Positions 41,911-51,520 of a DNA stretch of 64,000 bases are shown one piece after another. The DNA is from Rhynchopus euleeides (Eukaryota; Euglenozoa; Diplonemea; Diplonemida; Diplonemidae). Position numbers and translations under genes: made by a program. Position 1 is the first letter of the stretch, and each line of letters begins with the position of its first letter. Location of the stretch: assembly GCA_963210315.1 (NCBI GenBank), contig OY723268.1, forward strand, positions 1,612,001 to 1,676,000, in the 5' to 3' direction. The notes below the pieces were generated by a model. The model was not told the DNA's origin, ran no database searches, and was given only the letters and a program-made list of their open reading frames with translations.

Positions 41911-42342
41911 CCCCTCCCCCCCTCCCCACCCCCTCCCCCCCCTCCCCACACCCTCCCCCCCCTCCCCACACCCTCCCCCCCCTCCCCACACCCTCCCCCC
42001 CCTCCCCACCCCCTCCCCCCCCTCCCCACACCCTCCCCCCCCTCCCCACCCCCTCCCCCCCCTCCCCACACCCTCCCCCCCCTCCCCACACCCTCCCCCC
42101 CCTCCCCACACCCTCCCCCCCCTCCCCACACCCTCCCCCCCCTCCCCACCCCCTCCCCCCCCTCCCCACACCCTCCCCCCCCTCCCCACCCCCTCCCCCC
42201 CCTCCCCACACCCTCCCCCCCCTCCCCACCCCCTCCCCCCCCTCCCCACACCCTCCCCCCCCTCCCCACACCCTCCCCCCCCTCCCCACCCCCTCCACCC
42301 CCTCCCCACACCCTCCACCCCCTCCCCACACCCTCCACCCCA
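41911..42342. repeat. 20-bp pyrimidine minisatellite
   Basis: About 21 tandem copies of a 20-bp unit made only of C, T and a single A (CCCTCCCCCCCTCCCCACA type, variants ending CACA or CACC). The strand is almost pure pyrimidine for over 400 bp, about 350 bp upstream of the coiled-coil gene. Open frames through it on both strands are repeats of Pro/His/Ser or Gly/Arg/Glu and are not genes. Confidence 0.9.
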
Positions 42343-42695
42343 CCGGAGCGCATTAAAAAACCCCACATGCAAGACAAGCACAGCACAGCGCAAAAACACA
42401 ACCCCCCCCGTGAACCCGATACGCCATACAGACTAAGATAAACACACTCCACTCCACCCCACCCCATCAGGAAGGGGGTGTGCATCTCCAGAGGGTGTCT
42501 AGCCCACAGTCCCTAATCACCCCCCCCCCCCCGTTTTCCCCTTTCCCCCCTCCCCCTCCTGCCAAACGACGACACCCACCCCCCCCCCCCCACCCCTCTA
42601 TGGTGTCTGCAGTGTCACCTGACACGGCTCCCCACGACACCCCTCCCCTCCCTCCCCCCCTGCCTTGAGCCTTGCCCTCCCACCCCGCAGCACCT
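42343..42695. promoter_or_regulatory. 5' region of the coiled-coil gene
   Basis: C runs and pyrimidine tracts ending CCACCCCGCAG at 42690, five bases before the start codon, a good match to a splice or trans-splice acceptor. Confidence 0.45.
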
Positions 42696-45600
42696 ATGGA
42701 CAGCGAGAATGCGCAGGAGAGCTATGCCACTCTGCGAGACCTGGTGCTCGAGAAGGCTGAGAAGCTGAAGGCGCGCTTCGAGGTTTTGGAGGACCGTGCC
42801 AAGTCATGCCTGGGGGGGAACGACGCCAGTGCGGATGTGCTGCTGTTGATCCAGGAGGGCGCCTATGGGGCTGACGAAGACATGCGGGATCTGATAGCAT
42901 ACATACCAGCTGATGAGGGGGACGAGGTTTTTGAGCTGCTCGCGCCAACAAACGACGTGCACCGCCTCCAGCAGCAGGTCTCTGTCATGCGGCAGCGGGT
43001 TGTCAACCTCCAGCTGTCCCTCTCCAGAAAGGAACATGCCAACAAGGTGATACGTGGCCGCCTCGACCGCCGCGGGAAGCTCATTGAACACATCCGGAGC
43101 ACTCTCTACTCAGAGGTATGTCTTCTGCGAGAGGAGCTGAAATCACGCACCGGCTGCAAAGAGAACGCAGATGTCGGCGTGTTCTCCTTGTTCGACCTCT
43201 CGAAGCTGTATGACGCCCCCGAGGAGGAGGGTGCACCTCCGCCGGGCGGTGCGGTGGCTGACTTCAAAAAGCATATGGAGGACCTGCTGTTTAAGTGGAA
43301 GCATGAGGAGTCGCAGCGTGTGGAGGCGGAGAAGAACCACCAGGAGAGTCTCGAGTCGCTGGAGCAGATGAAGCGGAAGTGTGAGGCGTTGGAGGAGAAC
43401 ACCAAGGAGCTGGCGGCGCGGTTTTCGGAGGAGTTCATCAACATGAAGACGGAGAAGCTGACGGGGCAGATGGTGATGAAGAAGACCGTTGCAAACCTGG
43501 AGGCGCTGCAGGAGAAGCACGACATGCTCAACGAGTCGCGTGCCCAGCTCCAGGAGGAGTATGATGCGTCTCTCAAGCGGGTGGAGGGCCTTGAAGATGA
43601 TCTTGTCGCGGCGAAGGAGGCGGCGGATGCTGCGTCAGCCCAGTTCCGCGAGGAGATGGCGTCGGAGAAGTCGAAGTATACGATGCAGGTGAAGCATTTG
43701 GAGAGACAGGTTCAGGAGAGGGGCGAGGAGATTGGGAAGCTCCGGCAGCAGACCAGCCTGCAGTCCAACGCTGCGAAGATTGCATCGCGGATGTCTGTGA
43801 GGCGCAGCAGCGGGGCGGATCTAATGACACAGCCGGCGACAACGACAGTGCAGGTCACCGACCCTGCCCTCGTTGCAGATAACAACGCGCTGCGAGATGA
43901 ATGCGCAGAGAAGACAGCCATGCTGTCCGACTGGCAGGAGGAGTGCACCTTGGTGATGACCGAGAGAGACCGGCTGGAGCAGCAGCGTGTGACCATGGTG
44001 ACCGAGCTTGAGGAGCTCCGCCAGAGCAAGCGGAAGGCAGAGCAGAGCGCAGGCATGTCCACCGCCACCGCGATGGCCGCCCTCCGGGAATACAAGAGGG
44101 ACCACAAGCTGCTCACGCGGAAGGTGCTCCTGATGTGCGGGAAATACGACGCCATGCTGAAGGCCTTCGAGGTGGAGGAGGATTACGTGCAGGCCTACAC
44201 CAGCGTGGCGGACCAGCCGGAGGTGCCCAGGGATGTCCTCAAGGCGGGGCTCCTCCCCAAGCACAACGACACTGCTGCGCCTGATATGGAGGCGGTCACC
44301 ACGGAGAAGGTTTGCGAGTCGCTTGATGAGGTGGACCGCAGCCTTCGGGCGAAGCTCGCAAAGGACAGGCAGCACGTCAAGGCGGTGTTTGGGATCAAAT
44401 CCCGCCTCTCCAAGGCAAACAAGGAGCTCGCCGCAGAGTATCAACAGAGGTTCGGCCTGATAGAGTCCGCCCTCGGCGACACGGCATTCCGCCAGATTCT
44501 CCTCATCGCAGAAGGGGACGCAAAGGCTGCAGCCTCCCATCGGAGGCAGGCATCCGAAACCTCAGCGGGGCTGCGGCAGCTGTCCCGCATCCTCGAAGCT
44601 TATCAGGCATGCCTCCACCAGCTGGGGCGTGGCGTGGAGGCGGACGGCATGGCTCTGCCTGCCTTCGCAGCGATGGACATCGGGGAGCTGGTCGCTGTGT
44701 TTGCCTCACAGTCCCTCGCAGCACCCTGTGACGAGGAGGGGAGGGCCAGCGATGTAGAGGGGTTGCCCAGCCCACGCAAGCCGCACGGCAGAACCTCCAA
44801 GCGGAGCCCGAGTGACTGCGGGGGGGCGCAGGCCCCCACCTCCGCTCCTCCGGGGGGTGTGGCGGCGAAGCCGCCACCGCCACCTCCGCCTCGCCAGAGC
44901 ACCGGCGGGAAGCGTGGGAGCGGGTCTGACGCCAACCTGCCCTCCCCCACGCTGGCACGCCGCACCTCCTCCAGCAGCTCCGCCGGGATCCGGCAGCGCC
45001 GGGTGAGCTCGCATGCTTCCTCGCATTCCGGAGCAGCAGCATCCCCATCCCACCAAGCCCGCCCCACCCCTGCCAAGCGGCGCACCTCCGGGAACTCCCA
45101 TGCGGCGCAGCAGGGGGGCCATGCCGGGGGCCACACCGGAGTGCCGCGAAGCTCTCTCCCAGCATCGAGGATATCTTCGCCTCTTCCCGGAGGGGCGGAG
45201 CCCCCCGCTGTGCCGGGGGGCCAGGTGGGGGGTGTGCCACCCAACCCCCTGCCGCATGCGGAGGCAGATGCGGAGGCTGCTCTTCTGCCTCCGCCTTCCC
45301 CAGTCAGGCCCAGCTCAGGGCATGCGTCGAGGCATCTCAGCGTGCTGGAGTGCGACACGCCGCCGCCGCTTCCGGAGGATGCCGACGATGTGGAGGGGGA
45401 GGCTCTGAGGCAGTCGGGGCTGGGGCTGGGCCTGGGGCTACCCCCGACACGCCCCGCCGTGCCGGCGGGGCGGCTGCAAAGCCTCGCGGGGGACGACGCC
45501 TGCACCCCTGGGAACCTCTCCAACAGGTCGGATCTGGCGCCGCCCCCCGATGCCCTGCAGCTCGCGCCGAGGTGGCCATCCGGTGCCTCTGCCGGGCAGG

Positions 45601-47924
45601 GCTCCAGCCACCCCGCAAGCACCGCGCACACCCCGTCGCCCCGGGTCAGCCGGGGGTCCTACCCCGGCGGGATGGGCGTGGGAACCTCCCCCAGATCCCC
45701 CTCAGGGGGGTGTGATGCGGACCGCCCGTTCCCTCTGTCGCACCACGATGGGAGGGGGCGGTTGATCTCCCTCCGAGACGCGTCCGTTGGGGTATCGGAG
45801 TCGATTCTCCTGAGGGGCGGTGGAGGTGGTGGCAGCACCGACACCGCCGTTGCGTTGCAGCACCCCCTGAACCCTCCCGGCGGTGCGATTCTCGGTGTGG
45901 GTGGTGGGGGTGGAGGAGGAGGAGGAGGTGGGGGCGAGGTGGACCACCCGTTGCCCCACCACCCCACCCCGTGGTGGCAGGAGCGGGTCATCTGCGCCGC
46001 CTGCGGCTACAGCGTGCACGTCGGGAACGACTCCCCTGAGGATCCCCCCGGGTTCATCCCCAAATGGCTCCAATCCCTCCAGCAGCACAGCGGCGGTGTG
46101 ATGCAGCCGTCAGCCCTCACCCAGGGCTCCCCATTCGACCTCCCCAGACTCAACCAGCCGCCAGACCCGCTGCACCGCCCCGCCTGGGATGCCGCCTCCC
46201 GAGGTGGGGAGGACGTAGAGAGCCTCGGGCACCCCCCAGCCACACCGGGCTCTGCAGGTGGGAGCGCCCCCCTTGTTGGGCAGGGCCCAACCTCATCACC
46301 GCTGGGTGGCGCTGTTGGTTCTGATGTGGAGGCGGCTGCGGGGATGGGGGGTGGTGGGGGTGGTGGCGAGATCAACCCCACATCCGCCGCAGTCGCTGTG
46401 CCGGAGGTGGGTGTGGCGGGGCGCGGCGGGGGAGGGGGTGGAAGTGGAGGTGGAGGTGGTGGGGGTGCCGGCGGGCTGCCCCCCCCAGCCCCAGCCCCCG
46501 CCCCCCGCGGCGGGGCGGCGCTGCCACAGGGGAGGCACCTCGCCGCGGCGCTCTCCCTTGCGGGGGAGAATTTTGCTTCGGCTCCCCCGCCCCGCCCTGC
46601 ACACCTGGAAGGGGCAGGGGCGAGCCCAGTGGGCAGCAATGGCAACGCTTCCCCCCTGGCTGCAGGGGGTTTTGCGGCGGGGCAGTGCTACCCCCATATG
46701 GCGGGAGGAGCGCGGAGGGTCGGGTCGGAGGAGATGGCGGCGGCGCTGAACACCCACGTGCAGTCTCTGGAGCAGGAGATGCGTGCGCTGTGCGAGGTGT
46801 CGTCGGGGCGTGGGAATGGGGAAACAATACCCTACGGGATTGATTCGGGCCGCGCGGAGGAGCCGGGCGTGAAGGCGGCGCAGCTGCAGATCGTGCCACG
46901 CTCGCAGATGGTGCTGCAGCAGTGCCGCAATCACCCCACTCCTTTAGACCCCGATGTCGCGCATATCGTCAAGGCGTTGCAGCAGTGTGCGCTGCTCCTC
47001 AATGCTGAGGCTCTCATGCTGTTGGACAACAGAGACCAGGGGCTCACCCTGGGGTGTGGGACAGCCGCGTCACCCCCTCGGATATTCCTCCCTTCGTGCA
47101 ACCCGAGGCTGCGTTCCCTGCGGGATACCCCGGAGTTTGGCTGCCTGCGGGATGCGGCGGCGTGCTTCCAACACATGCTCCTCCGCGACACCGTCGCCTC
47201 CAGCATGCACGCCGGGGCAGGGTTTGTCCTCGTCACACCCGCCAGCATCGCGCAGTCCGCCGCCGCCACCGCCGCAGCCACTGCCACCACACCAGACCCC
47301 ACACCCCTCCACGGCAGCAACACACCCCTCTCCGGGGGGGTTCTTCCAGGCGTCTCACCACCCTCGTCCGGAGGGCTGGATGCATCCGGTGGCTCCTACT
47401 CTATAGAGGGCCACGTCTTGCCGTCACCGGTGGGGGGTGGGGGTGTGGGTGGTGCGGTGTGTGAGCCGCCCCTAGGTGTGCCCCGAAGGATAGTGCCTCT
47501 GAGTGTGACGGTGCGGAAGGCGCCGAAGGGTGGTGGGGATGTGCCCCTGCCGCAGGCAGGTGGGGGGCAGCAGAGGGAGGAGGAGGGGCAGCAGCAGCAG
47601 CAGGTGGGTGCGGCGGCGGGGGGCGCGGCTGCCGGGTATATCGAGGCGTTGAAGGCGCTGTCGCGGAGCCCGGCCCGTGGGGCGCTGGCGGGGCATCCCC
47701 TGCAAGGGACGTTTGACAAGCTGCTGCCCGCGGTGCCCCGGCGGCGGCGTGCGGGGGGTGCGGCGCGGGCCCCGGAGGTTCTGCCAGGGCTGCGGGCGCA
47801 GAAGCAGCTGGCGTTTGCCAGAGCCCTGGGGGTGCAGGCAGTGGGTGGTGAGCCTGAGAGGTTTGGGGAAGGGGACATCGGGTCTGTGCAGGTTGTCATC
47901 CCGCAGAAGTTTCTCAGGACGTGA
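42696..47924 (+). CDS. Large coiled-coil protein with low-complexity C-terminal half
   Basis: A 1,742-residue protein from ATG 42696, placed five bases after an AG acceptor-like site. Residues about 95-470 are mostly coiled coil (long Glu/Lys/Gln-rich helices such as ESQRVEAEKNHQESLESLEQ). Residues 470-680 are helical. About 690-1390 is low-complexity Pro/Gly/Ser with several Gly-Gly runs and one C-x2-C pair (ICAACGYSVH, about 1105). A more ordered stretch returns near 1390-1490 (NTHVQSLEQEMRAL, then HPTPLDPDVAHIVKALQQCA). I do not recognise the family; structural, basal-body or flagellar scaffold roles are possible but unproven. Confidence 0.7.
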   Translation: MDSENAQESYATLRDLVLEKAEKLKARFEVLEDRAKSCLGGNDASADVLLLIQEGAYGADEDMRDLIAYIPADEGDEVFELLAPTNDVHRLQQQVSVMRQRVVNLQLSLSRKEHANKVIRGRLDRRGKLIEHIRSTLYSEVCLLREELKSRTGCKENADVGVFSLFDLSKLYDAPEEEGAPPPGGAVADFKKHMEDLLFKWKHEESQRVEAEKNHQESLESLEQMKRKCEALEENTKELAARFSEEFINMKTEKLTGQMVMKKTVANLEALQEKHDMLNESRAQLQEEYDASLKRVEGLEDDLVAAKEAADAASAQFREEMASEKSKYTMQVKHLERQVQERGEEIGKLRQQTSLQSNAAKIASRMSVRRSSGADLMTQPATTTVQVTDPALVADNNALRDECAEKTAMLSDWQEECTLVMTERDRLEQQRVTMVTELEELRQSKRKAEQSAGMSTATAMAALREYKRDHKLLTRKVLLMCGKYDAMLKAFEVEEDYVQAYTSVADQPEVPRDVLKAGLLPKHNDTAAPDMEAVTTEKVCESLDEVDRSLRAKLAKDRQHVKAVFGIKSRLSKANKELAAEYQQRFGLIESALGDTAFRQILLIAEGDAKAAASHRRQASETSAGLRQLSRILEAYQACLHQLGRGVEADGMALPAFAAMDIGELVAVFASQSLAAPCDEEGRASDVEGLPSPRKPHGRTSKRSPSDCGGAQAPTSAPPGGVAAKPPPPPPPRQSTGGKRGSGSDANLPSPTLARRTSSSSSAGIRQRRVSSHASSHSGAAASPSHQARPTPAKRRTSGNSHAAQQGGHAGGHTGVPRSSLPASRISSPLPGGAEPPAVPGGQVGGVPPNPLPHAEADAEAALLPPPSPVRPSSGHASRHLSVLECDTPPPLPEDADDVEGEALRQSGLGLGLGLPPTRPAVPAGRLQSLAGDDACTPGNLSNRSDLAPPPDALQLAPRWPSGASAGQGSSHPASTAHTPSPRVSRGSYPGGMGVGTSPRSPSGGCDADRPFPLSHHDGRGRLISLRDASVGVSESILLRGGGGGGSTDTAVALQHPLNPPGGAILGVGGGGGGGGGGGGEVDHPLPHHPTPWWQERVICAACGYSVHVGNDSPEDPPGFIPKWLQSLQQHSGGVMQPSALTQGSPFDLPRLNQPPDPLHRPAWDAASRGGEDVESLGHPPATPGSAGGSAPLVGQGPTSSPLGGAVGSDVEAAAGMGGGGGGGEINPTSAAVAVPEVGVAGRGGGGGGSGGGGGGGAGGLPPPAPAPAPRGGAALPQGRHLAAALSLAGENFASAPPPRPAHLEGAGASPVGSNGNASPLAAGGFAAGQCYPHMAGGARRVGSEEMAAALNTHVQSLEQEMRALCEVSSGRGNGETIPYGIDSGRAEEPGVKAAQLQIVPRSQMVLQQCRNHPTPLDPDVAHIVKALQQCALLLNAEALMLLDNRDQGLTLGCGTAASPPRIFLPSCNPRLRSLRDTPEFGCLRDAAACFQHMLLRDTVASSMHAGAGFVLVTPASIAQSAAATAAATATTPDPTPLHGSNTPLSGGVLPGVSPPSSGGLDASGGSYSIEGHVLPSPVGGGGVGGAVCEPPLGVPRRIVPLSVTVRKAPKGGGDVPLPQAGGGQQREEEGQQQQQVGAAAGGAAAGYIEALKALSRSPARGALAGHPLQGTFDKLLPAVPRRRRAGGAARAPEVLPGLRAQKQLAFARALGVQAVGGEPERFGEGDIGSVQVVIPQKFLRT

Positions 47925-48316
47925 GGTGGTGGGGGGTGGGTGGTGTTTCTTGGGTTTCCACGCAAGATTTTTTCATGCAAGCGGGTGCTGCGTCAAGTGG
48001 AATATCGAATAGCGTTGTTGTCTGCCTTCCGGCTGCAATGCGCGTTGCAATCATGCGGTGGCCTGTTCGGCGGAGATCGCATTCCGGCGGGGGGTGGGGG
48101 GGGGAGCCGTGTGGTGTTTTTTGCAGGGGGGCATGCGCCATCTGGGCATGGCCAAAGCAGAACCTCATCCCGATGGCCCAACCGCCCCACCCCCACACCT
48201 CAACCCCCCTCTTGGCATCCTGAGGGTGGCAGGGGCGATGCGTGCCTGGTATTCCCCACACAACACCTGAGCAGGCCCCGGCATTTCCCCGCGTGGGAAT
48301 CACCGCGGGCAGTGGG
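47925..48316. other. Short intergenic region
   Basis: G-rich runs at about 48093-48102, then pyrimidines and a CACCTGAGCAG near 48260-48271 that may serve as acceptor for the next gene. Confidence 0.4.
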
Positions 48317-50155
48317 ATGGGGTGGGGGCCCAGCAGCGGGATGGCGATGGGGTGGTACGAACGTGCCGTCTCGATGGACGGGCGGCTGGAGGGGAAGGCG
48401 CGCGGCGACAGGGTGTTAGTGCTGGTAGCGTCTGTGCTGCTGCTCCTCCTGCCGGTGTGCTTCTCCAGCATCACCGGCAGATTCCCGCCGATCATCATCG
48501 CCTTCACCACCTTCACCTGCGTGCCCAATGCTGTCATTCTCTTCCTCCTGGTCACCTGCAGGCCACTCACACCCGCTGTGATGAAGGGCTACCTGCTGAT
48601 GATGACCCTGAGTGTGATCGTCATCGACCTCCACCAGCGCATCCTGATGTTCCCACCGATGTGGCCCTTCGTGGTCCTGATTGCCGACGCCTCCCTGCTG
48701 CTGCGGCTCGGCAGCCGGTTTGCAACCCTGCTGATGGCCGCCATGTCGGTGTGGATCATCCTCGTTGATGCCGAGAGCATATTCCGCTTCGGGCTGTACG
48801 ACCTACCGGGGACAGCCCCGCAGTGGCATCGCGAGAAGCGTCTGCAAGAGAACTGCGATTGCGACACGCCGCCGTGCGATACGCGGATGTACGTCGGGGG
48901 GATTGACCTGACGGCGTCACTGTTCGTGCTGTTGATGGACTTCATCGCCACGCGTGGCTTTGCAGAGTCTGCCGAGAAGGAGAAGGCGGCCATGGCACGC
49001 ACCATCGAGACTGTGGAGGCGATCGCACAGCTTCTGGCGGGGTACGACGTCGACACCGTGGGGGGGATGCTGCTTGAGGAGGAGGCAGAGGGGCGGCTGC
49101 CTGCAGCGATTCATGATGCCCTTCGCAGGCTGGAGTACAACCTGCGTGCGTACCGGCCGTACCTCCCAAAGTCGTGTCTGCCTGCGCACGAGCAGGACGA
49201 TGTGGACGAGGTGTTCTCTGGGAGCGGTGAGACCCCTTCGTGTGATAGTTCGGGGCCCGACTCCAGCCAGATCGTCCCGTCGTCCAGCGAGATCGCTCCC
49301 GTATCGATGGCGAGGCTGGGTGCCCTAAAGACGGCACGTTCAACGCTGCTTGTGGTGAACACATGCAATGCGCTGCCGTGTCTGGAGCAGGACCCAGGCA
49401 CCTTCGCATCGTTCTTTGAGGTGCTGCTGGCGAAGACGATGCACGCAGTGGAGTTGCGCCACGGCCTCGTCGACGTGTTCGTCGGTGACCGCATCCTGGC
49501 ATCCTTTAACACCTCCCGCACATGCGTCATGCATGCGGCTGCAGCTGCGGGCGCAGCCCAGCATATCGTGCAGGCGGTGCGCACTGACGAATTCCAGGAC
49601 AGAGTCACAGACAGCACTTTGCGTGTCGACATCGGTGCAGCGTCGGGGCGCGTGCTGTGCGGCGACATGGGGTGTGCGGACATGCGGCGGTTCAGCCTGG
49701 TTGGGCCACTCGCCGTCATGGCATGTGGCATGGAGCGTGCTGCGCGTGCCCTCGGCCTGGGTGTGGTGTGCAACACAGCGCTGCAGCGGAATGCGATGCA
49801 CGAACAGATTTTCTTGCTTGTGCCGCGGCTGGTTCGTCTGGCCAAGCAGAGGGCGCGTGGCGACGGGTCCCTGCGCACTGTGCCGGGCACTGCAGAGAAT
49901 GGCGTCGATGGGTCGTCCCGTGTATACGAGCTATTACTGCAGGACGGGTACGGCACCCAATCACAGTTAGGGGAGTGGATGTACCACGCAGGTGTGGGAG
50001 GGACACAGTGGGATGTGTACAACAGTGCGATGCGCGCATACCTGTCGGGCAGTACAGCGCAGATGGCGGCTGACATGGCAGGCGAGCACCACGTGCAGGC
50101 GCACACCGCCCTGAGGCTCCTGGGGGACACAACCCCACTTGTTGTATGCGTGTAG
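48317..50155 (+). CDS. Six-TM protein with degenerate cyclase homology domain
   Basis: About 612 residues from ATG 48317 (in-frame ATGs at 48341, 48347 and 48374 are alternatives). Six hydrophobic segments are visible (for example RVLVLVASVLLLLLPVCFSS, IIIAFTTFTCVPNAVILFLL and ASLFVLLMDFIATR) up to about residue 220, then a short helical linker (AEKEKAAMARTIETVEAIA) as in cyclase signalling helices, and a class III cyclase homology domain at about 335-510. The domain retains VDVFVGDRILASF (second metal aspartate) and R..D.G...G.V..GD.G, but the first metal position reads VVNTCNAL (Asn instead of Asp) and the V-N-x-A-A-R motif is replaced by AVMACGMERAAR. Catalysis is therefore doubtful; a regulatory pseudocyclase or membrane partner is possible. 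Confidence 0.65.
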   Translation: MGWGPSSGMAMGWYERAVSMDGRLEGKARGDRVLVLVASVLLLLLPVCFSSITGRFPPIIIAFTTFTCVPNAVILFLLVTCRPLTPAVMKGYLLMMTLSVIVIDLHQRILMFPPMWPFVVLIADASLLLRLGSRFATLLMAAMSVWIILVDAESIFRFGLYDLPGTAPQWHREKRLQENCDCDTPPCDTRMYVGGIDLTASLFVLLMDFIATRGFAESAEKEKAAMARTIETVEAIAQLLAGYDVDTVGGMLLEEEAEGRLPAAIHDALRRLEYNLRAYRPYLPKSCLPAHEQDDVDEVFSGSGETPSCDSSGPDSSQIVPSSSEIAPVSMARLGALKTARSTLLVVNTCNALPCLEQDPGTFASFFEVLLAKTMHAVELRHGLVDVFVGDRILASFNTSRTCVMHAAAAAGAAQHIVQAVRTDEFQDRVTDSTLRVDIGAASGRVLCGDMGCADMRRFSLVGPLAVMACGMERAARALGLGVVCNTALQRNAMHEQIFLLVPRLVRLAKQRARGDGSLRTVPGTAENGVDGSSRVYELLLQDGYGTQSQLGEWMYHAGVGGTQWDVYNSAMRAYLSGSTAQMAADMAGEHHVQAHTALRLLGDTTPLVVCV

Positions 50156-51520
50156 ACAATGCGTCACACGCAACCCCGTGCCCTCTTCTGGGCTGCCCCC
50201 TTTGGTGTTGCCTGGTGTGCTTTACAGCTCGAGATGGCATACCCCCCCGCTCGTCCATGACATCATCACACGATGTCTGTTCTTCCCTGTTGCCGTCATC
50301 CAGCTCCGCCACTGTTCTTATCGTTGTGTAGAAGACCTGTTCACGTGATATTATGCCAGGGCCACGAACCCTTGCCATAGTTCTGCGAACGCCACCTCCT
50401 GTTGCTCCGGACCTGCTGCCTTCTGCCAACCCGAGAGGGTGCAAATTTTGTACGGAAGTAAGAGAGGTACCCCCTCGTTCTAGACGTCAGTGTGTGTCAA
50501 AACCATATGTGATTTTGTAACCAGTTGAGGCACGGCACACAGCTCAATCAAATGGCAAACGAACCACAGGAGCCAGCAGGGCCTGGAAAAGAGACCTGGA
50601 TCTGGTTGCCGTCGATACGTTCGACGGGCACCATGCGGTCGTTAACCACTCTCGCTGCGTTCGTCACTGGACACACAATGGCCTTCATGGCTCCACGTCG
50701 CTGACACCCAGGACTTCAGATGTGTTAGATGAGGATGTGTCGCCTGCGCCTCGTCTGGTGGTCGTAATTCCCTTCTGTCAAAAGAAAGGACGTCCTGTGC
50801 GTTATATTGTTTCTGCATTTTTCCGAATGAATGCTACCCCCTTCCAAATCAACACCCTCCTCCTCCCCGATTTGCTATCACTTCTTCCCTCCTGGAAGCC
50901 ACGATCACCCCCACGGTGGACTCCCACCCCCTGGAGCGGGGGTCTGGGGCGGGGGTCTGGGCGACCCCCGCTAGCGGGAGTCTGCCCTGCTATTTTTGGT
51001 GCCCAGACGACCCCCGCGAGCGGGGTCCATACCCCCGCTCGGGGGTCCAGACCCCCACTCGTGGGGGTCCCGACCCCCGCTCGCGGGGGTCTGGACCCCC
51101 GATATTCCGATATCCCAAAAAGGTGCACCCTGACGTGTGGGAGTCCACCGTGCCAGCCTCGACCCGACCCCCCACCCCCCCAGTACACCGGCCCTAACCC
51201 TACTGGTGTGAAGCAGCGACCGGGCCATCTGCCGAAGATGCCCCCCGCTTTGCACCCCAGGAGACCCAAGCGCGCGCGACCCCCACCCCACCCCCCCCCC
51301 CCCTCCCCACGCATGTCGCCTCCAGACCCTCTCATTTCGGCACGACCCTTGTGTTTCCTCTGCACCCACCCCCCCGTCGCCCTCCCCTAACATTGCAAGA
51401 AGGTGCTGGGAGACTTGCTTTTCCATTCACTCTCGACAAATCAATAGAACCCCTCTCCCCTTTCACCCTACTCACCACCCTGCGTGCAGAGTCCGTTTGC
51501 GGGCCCCAGAGGCAATCGCA
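50156..51520. other. Intergenic between pseudocyclase and LeuRS genes
   Basis: No gene seen. Contains element L (50912-51152), a C run at about 51291-51302, and pyrimidine tracts leading to CCTGCGTGCAG near 51489, a possible acceptor for the LeuRS transcript. Confidence 0.45.
50912..51152. mobile_element. Small TIR element L with GC palindrome array
   Basis: A 241-bp element with perfect 16-bp TIRs CACGGTGGACTCCCAC. The interior is a chain of about seven palindromic words of the form GACCCCCGC...GCGGGGGTC with varied centres (TA, GA, TC). It shares CACGGTGG at its end with element J. CC borders both ends. Confidence 0.8.

Noticed and set aside
41896..42441. Open frames through the minisatellite (Pro/His or Gly/Glu/Arg repeats)
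   Set aside because: They follow from the 20-bp unit, which is not a multiple of three, and appear in several frames of both strands.
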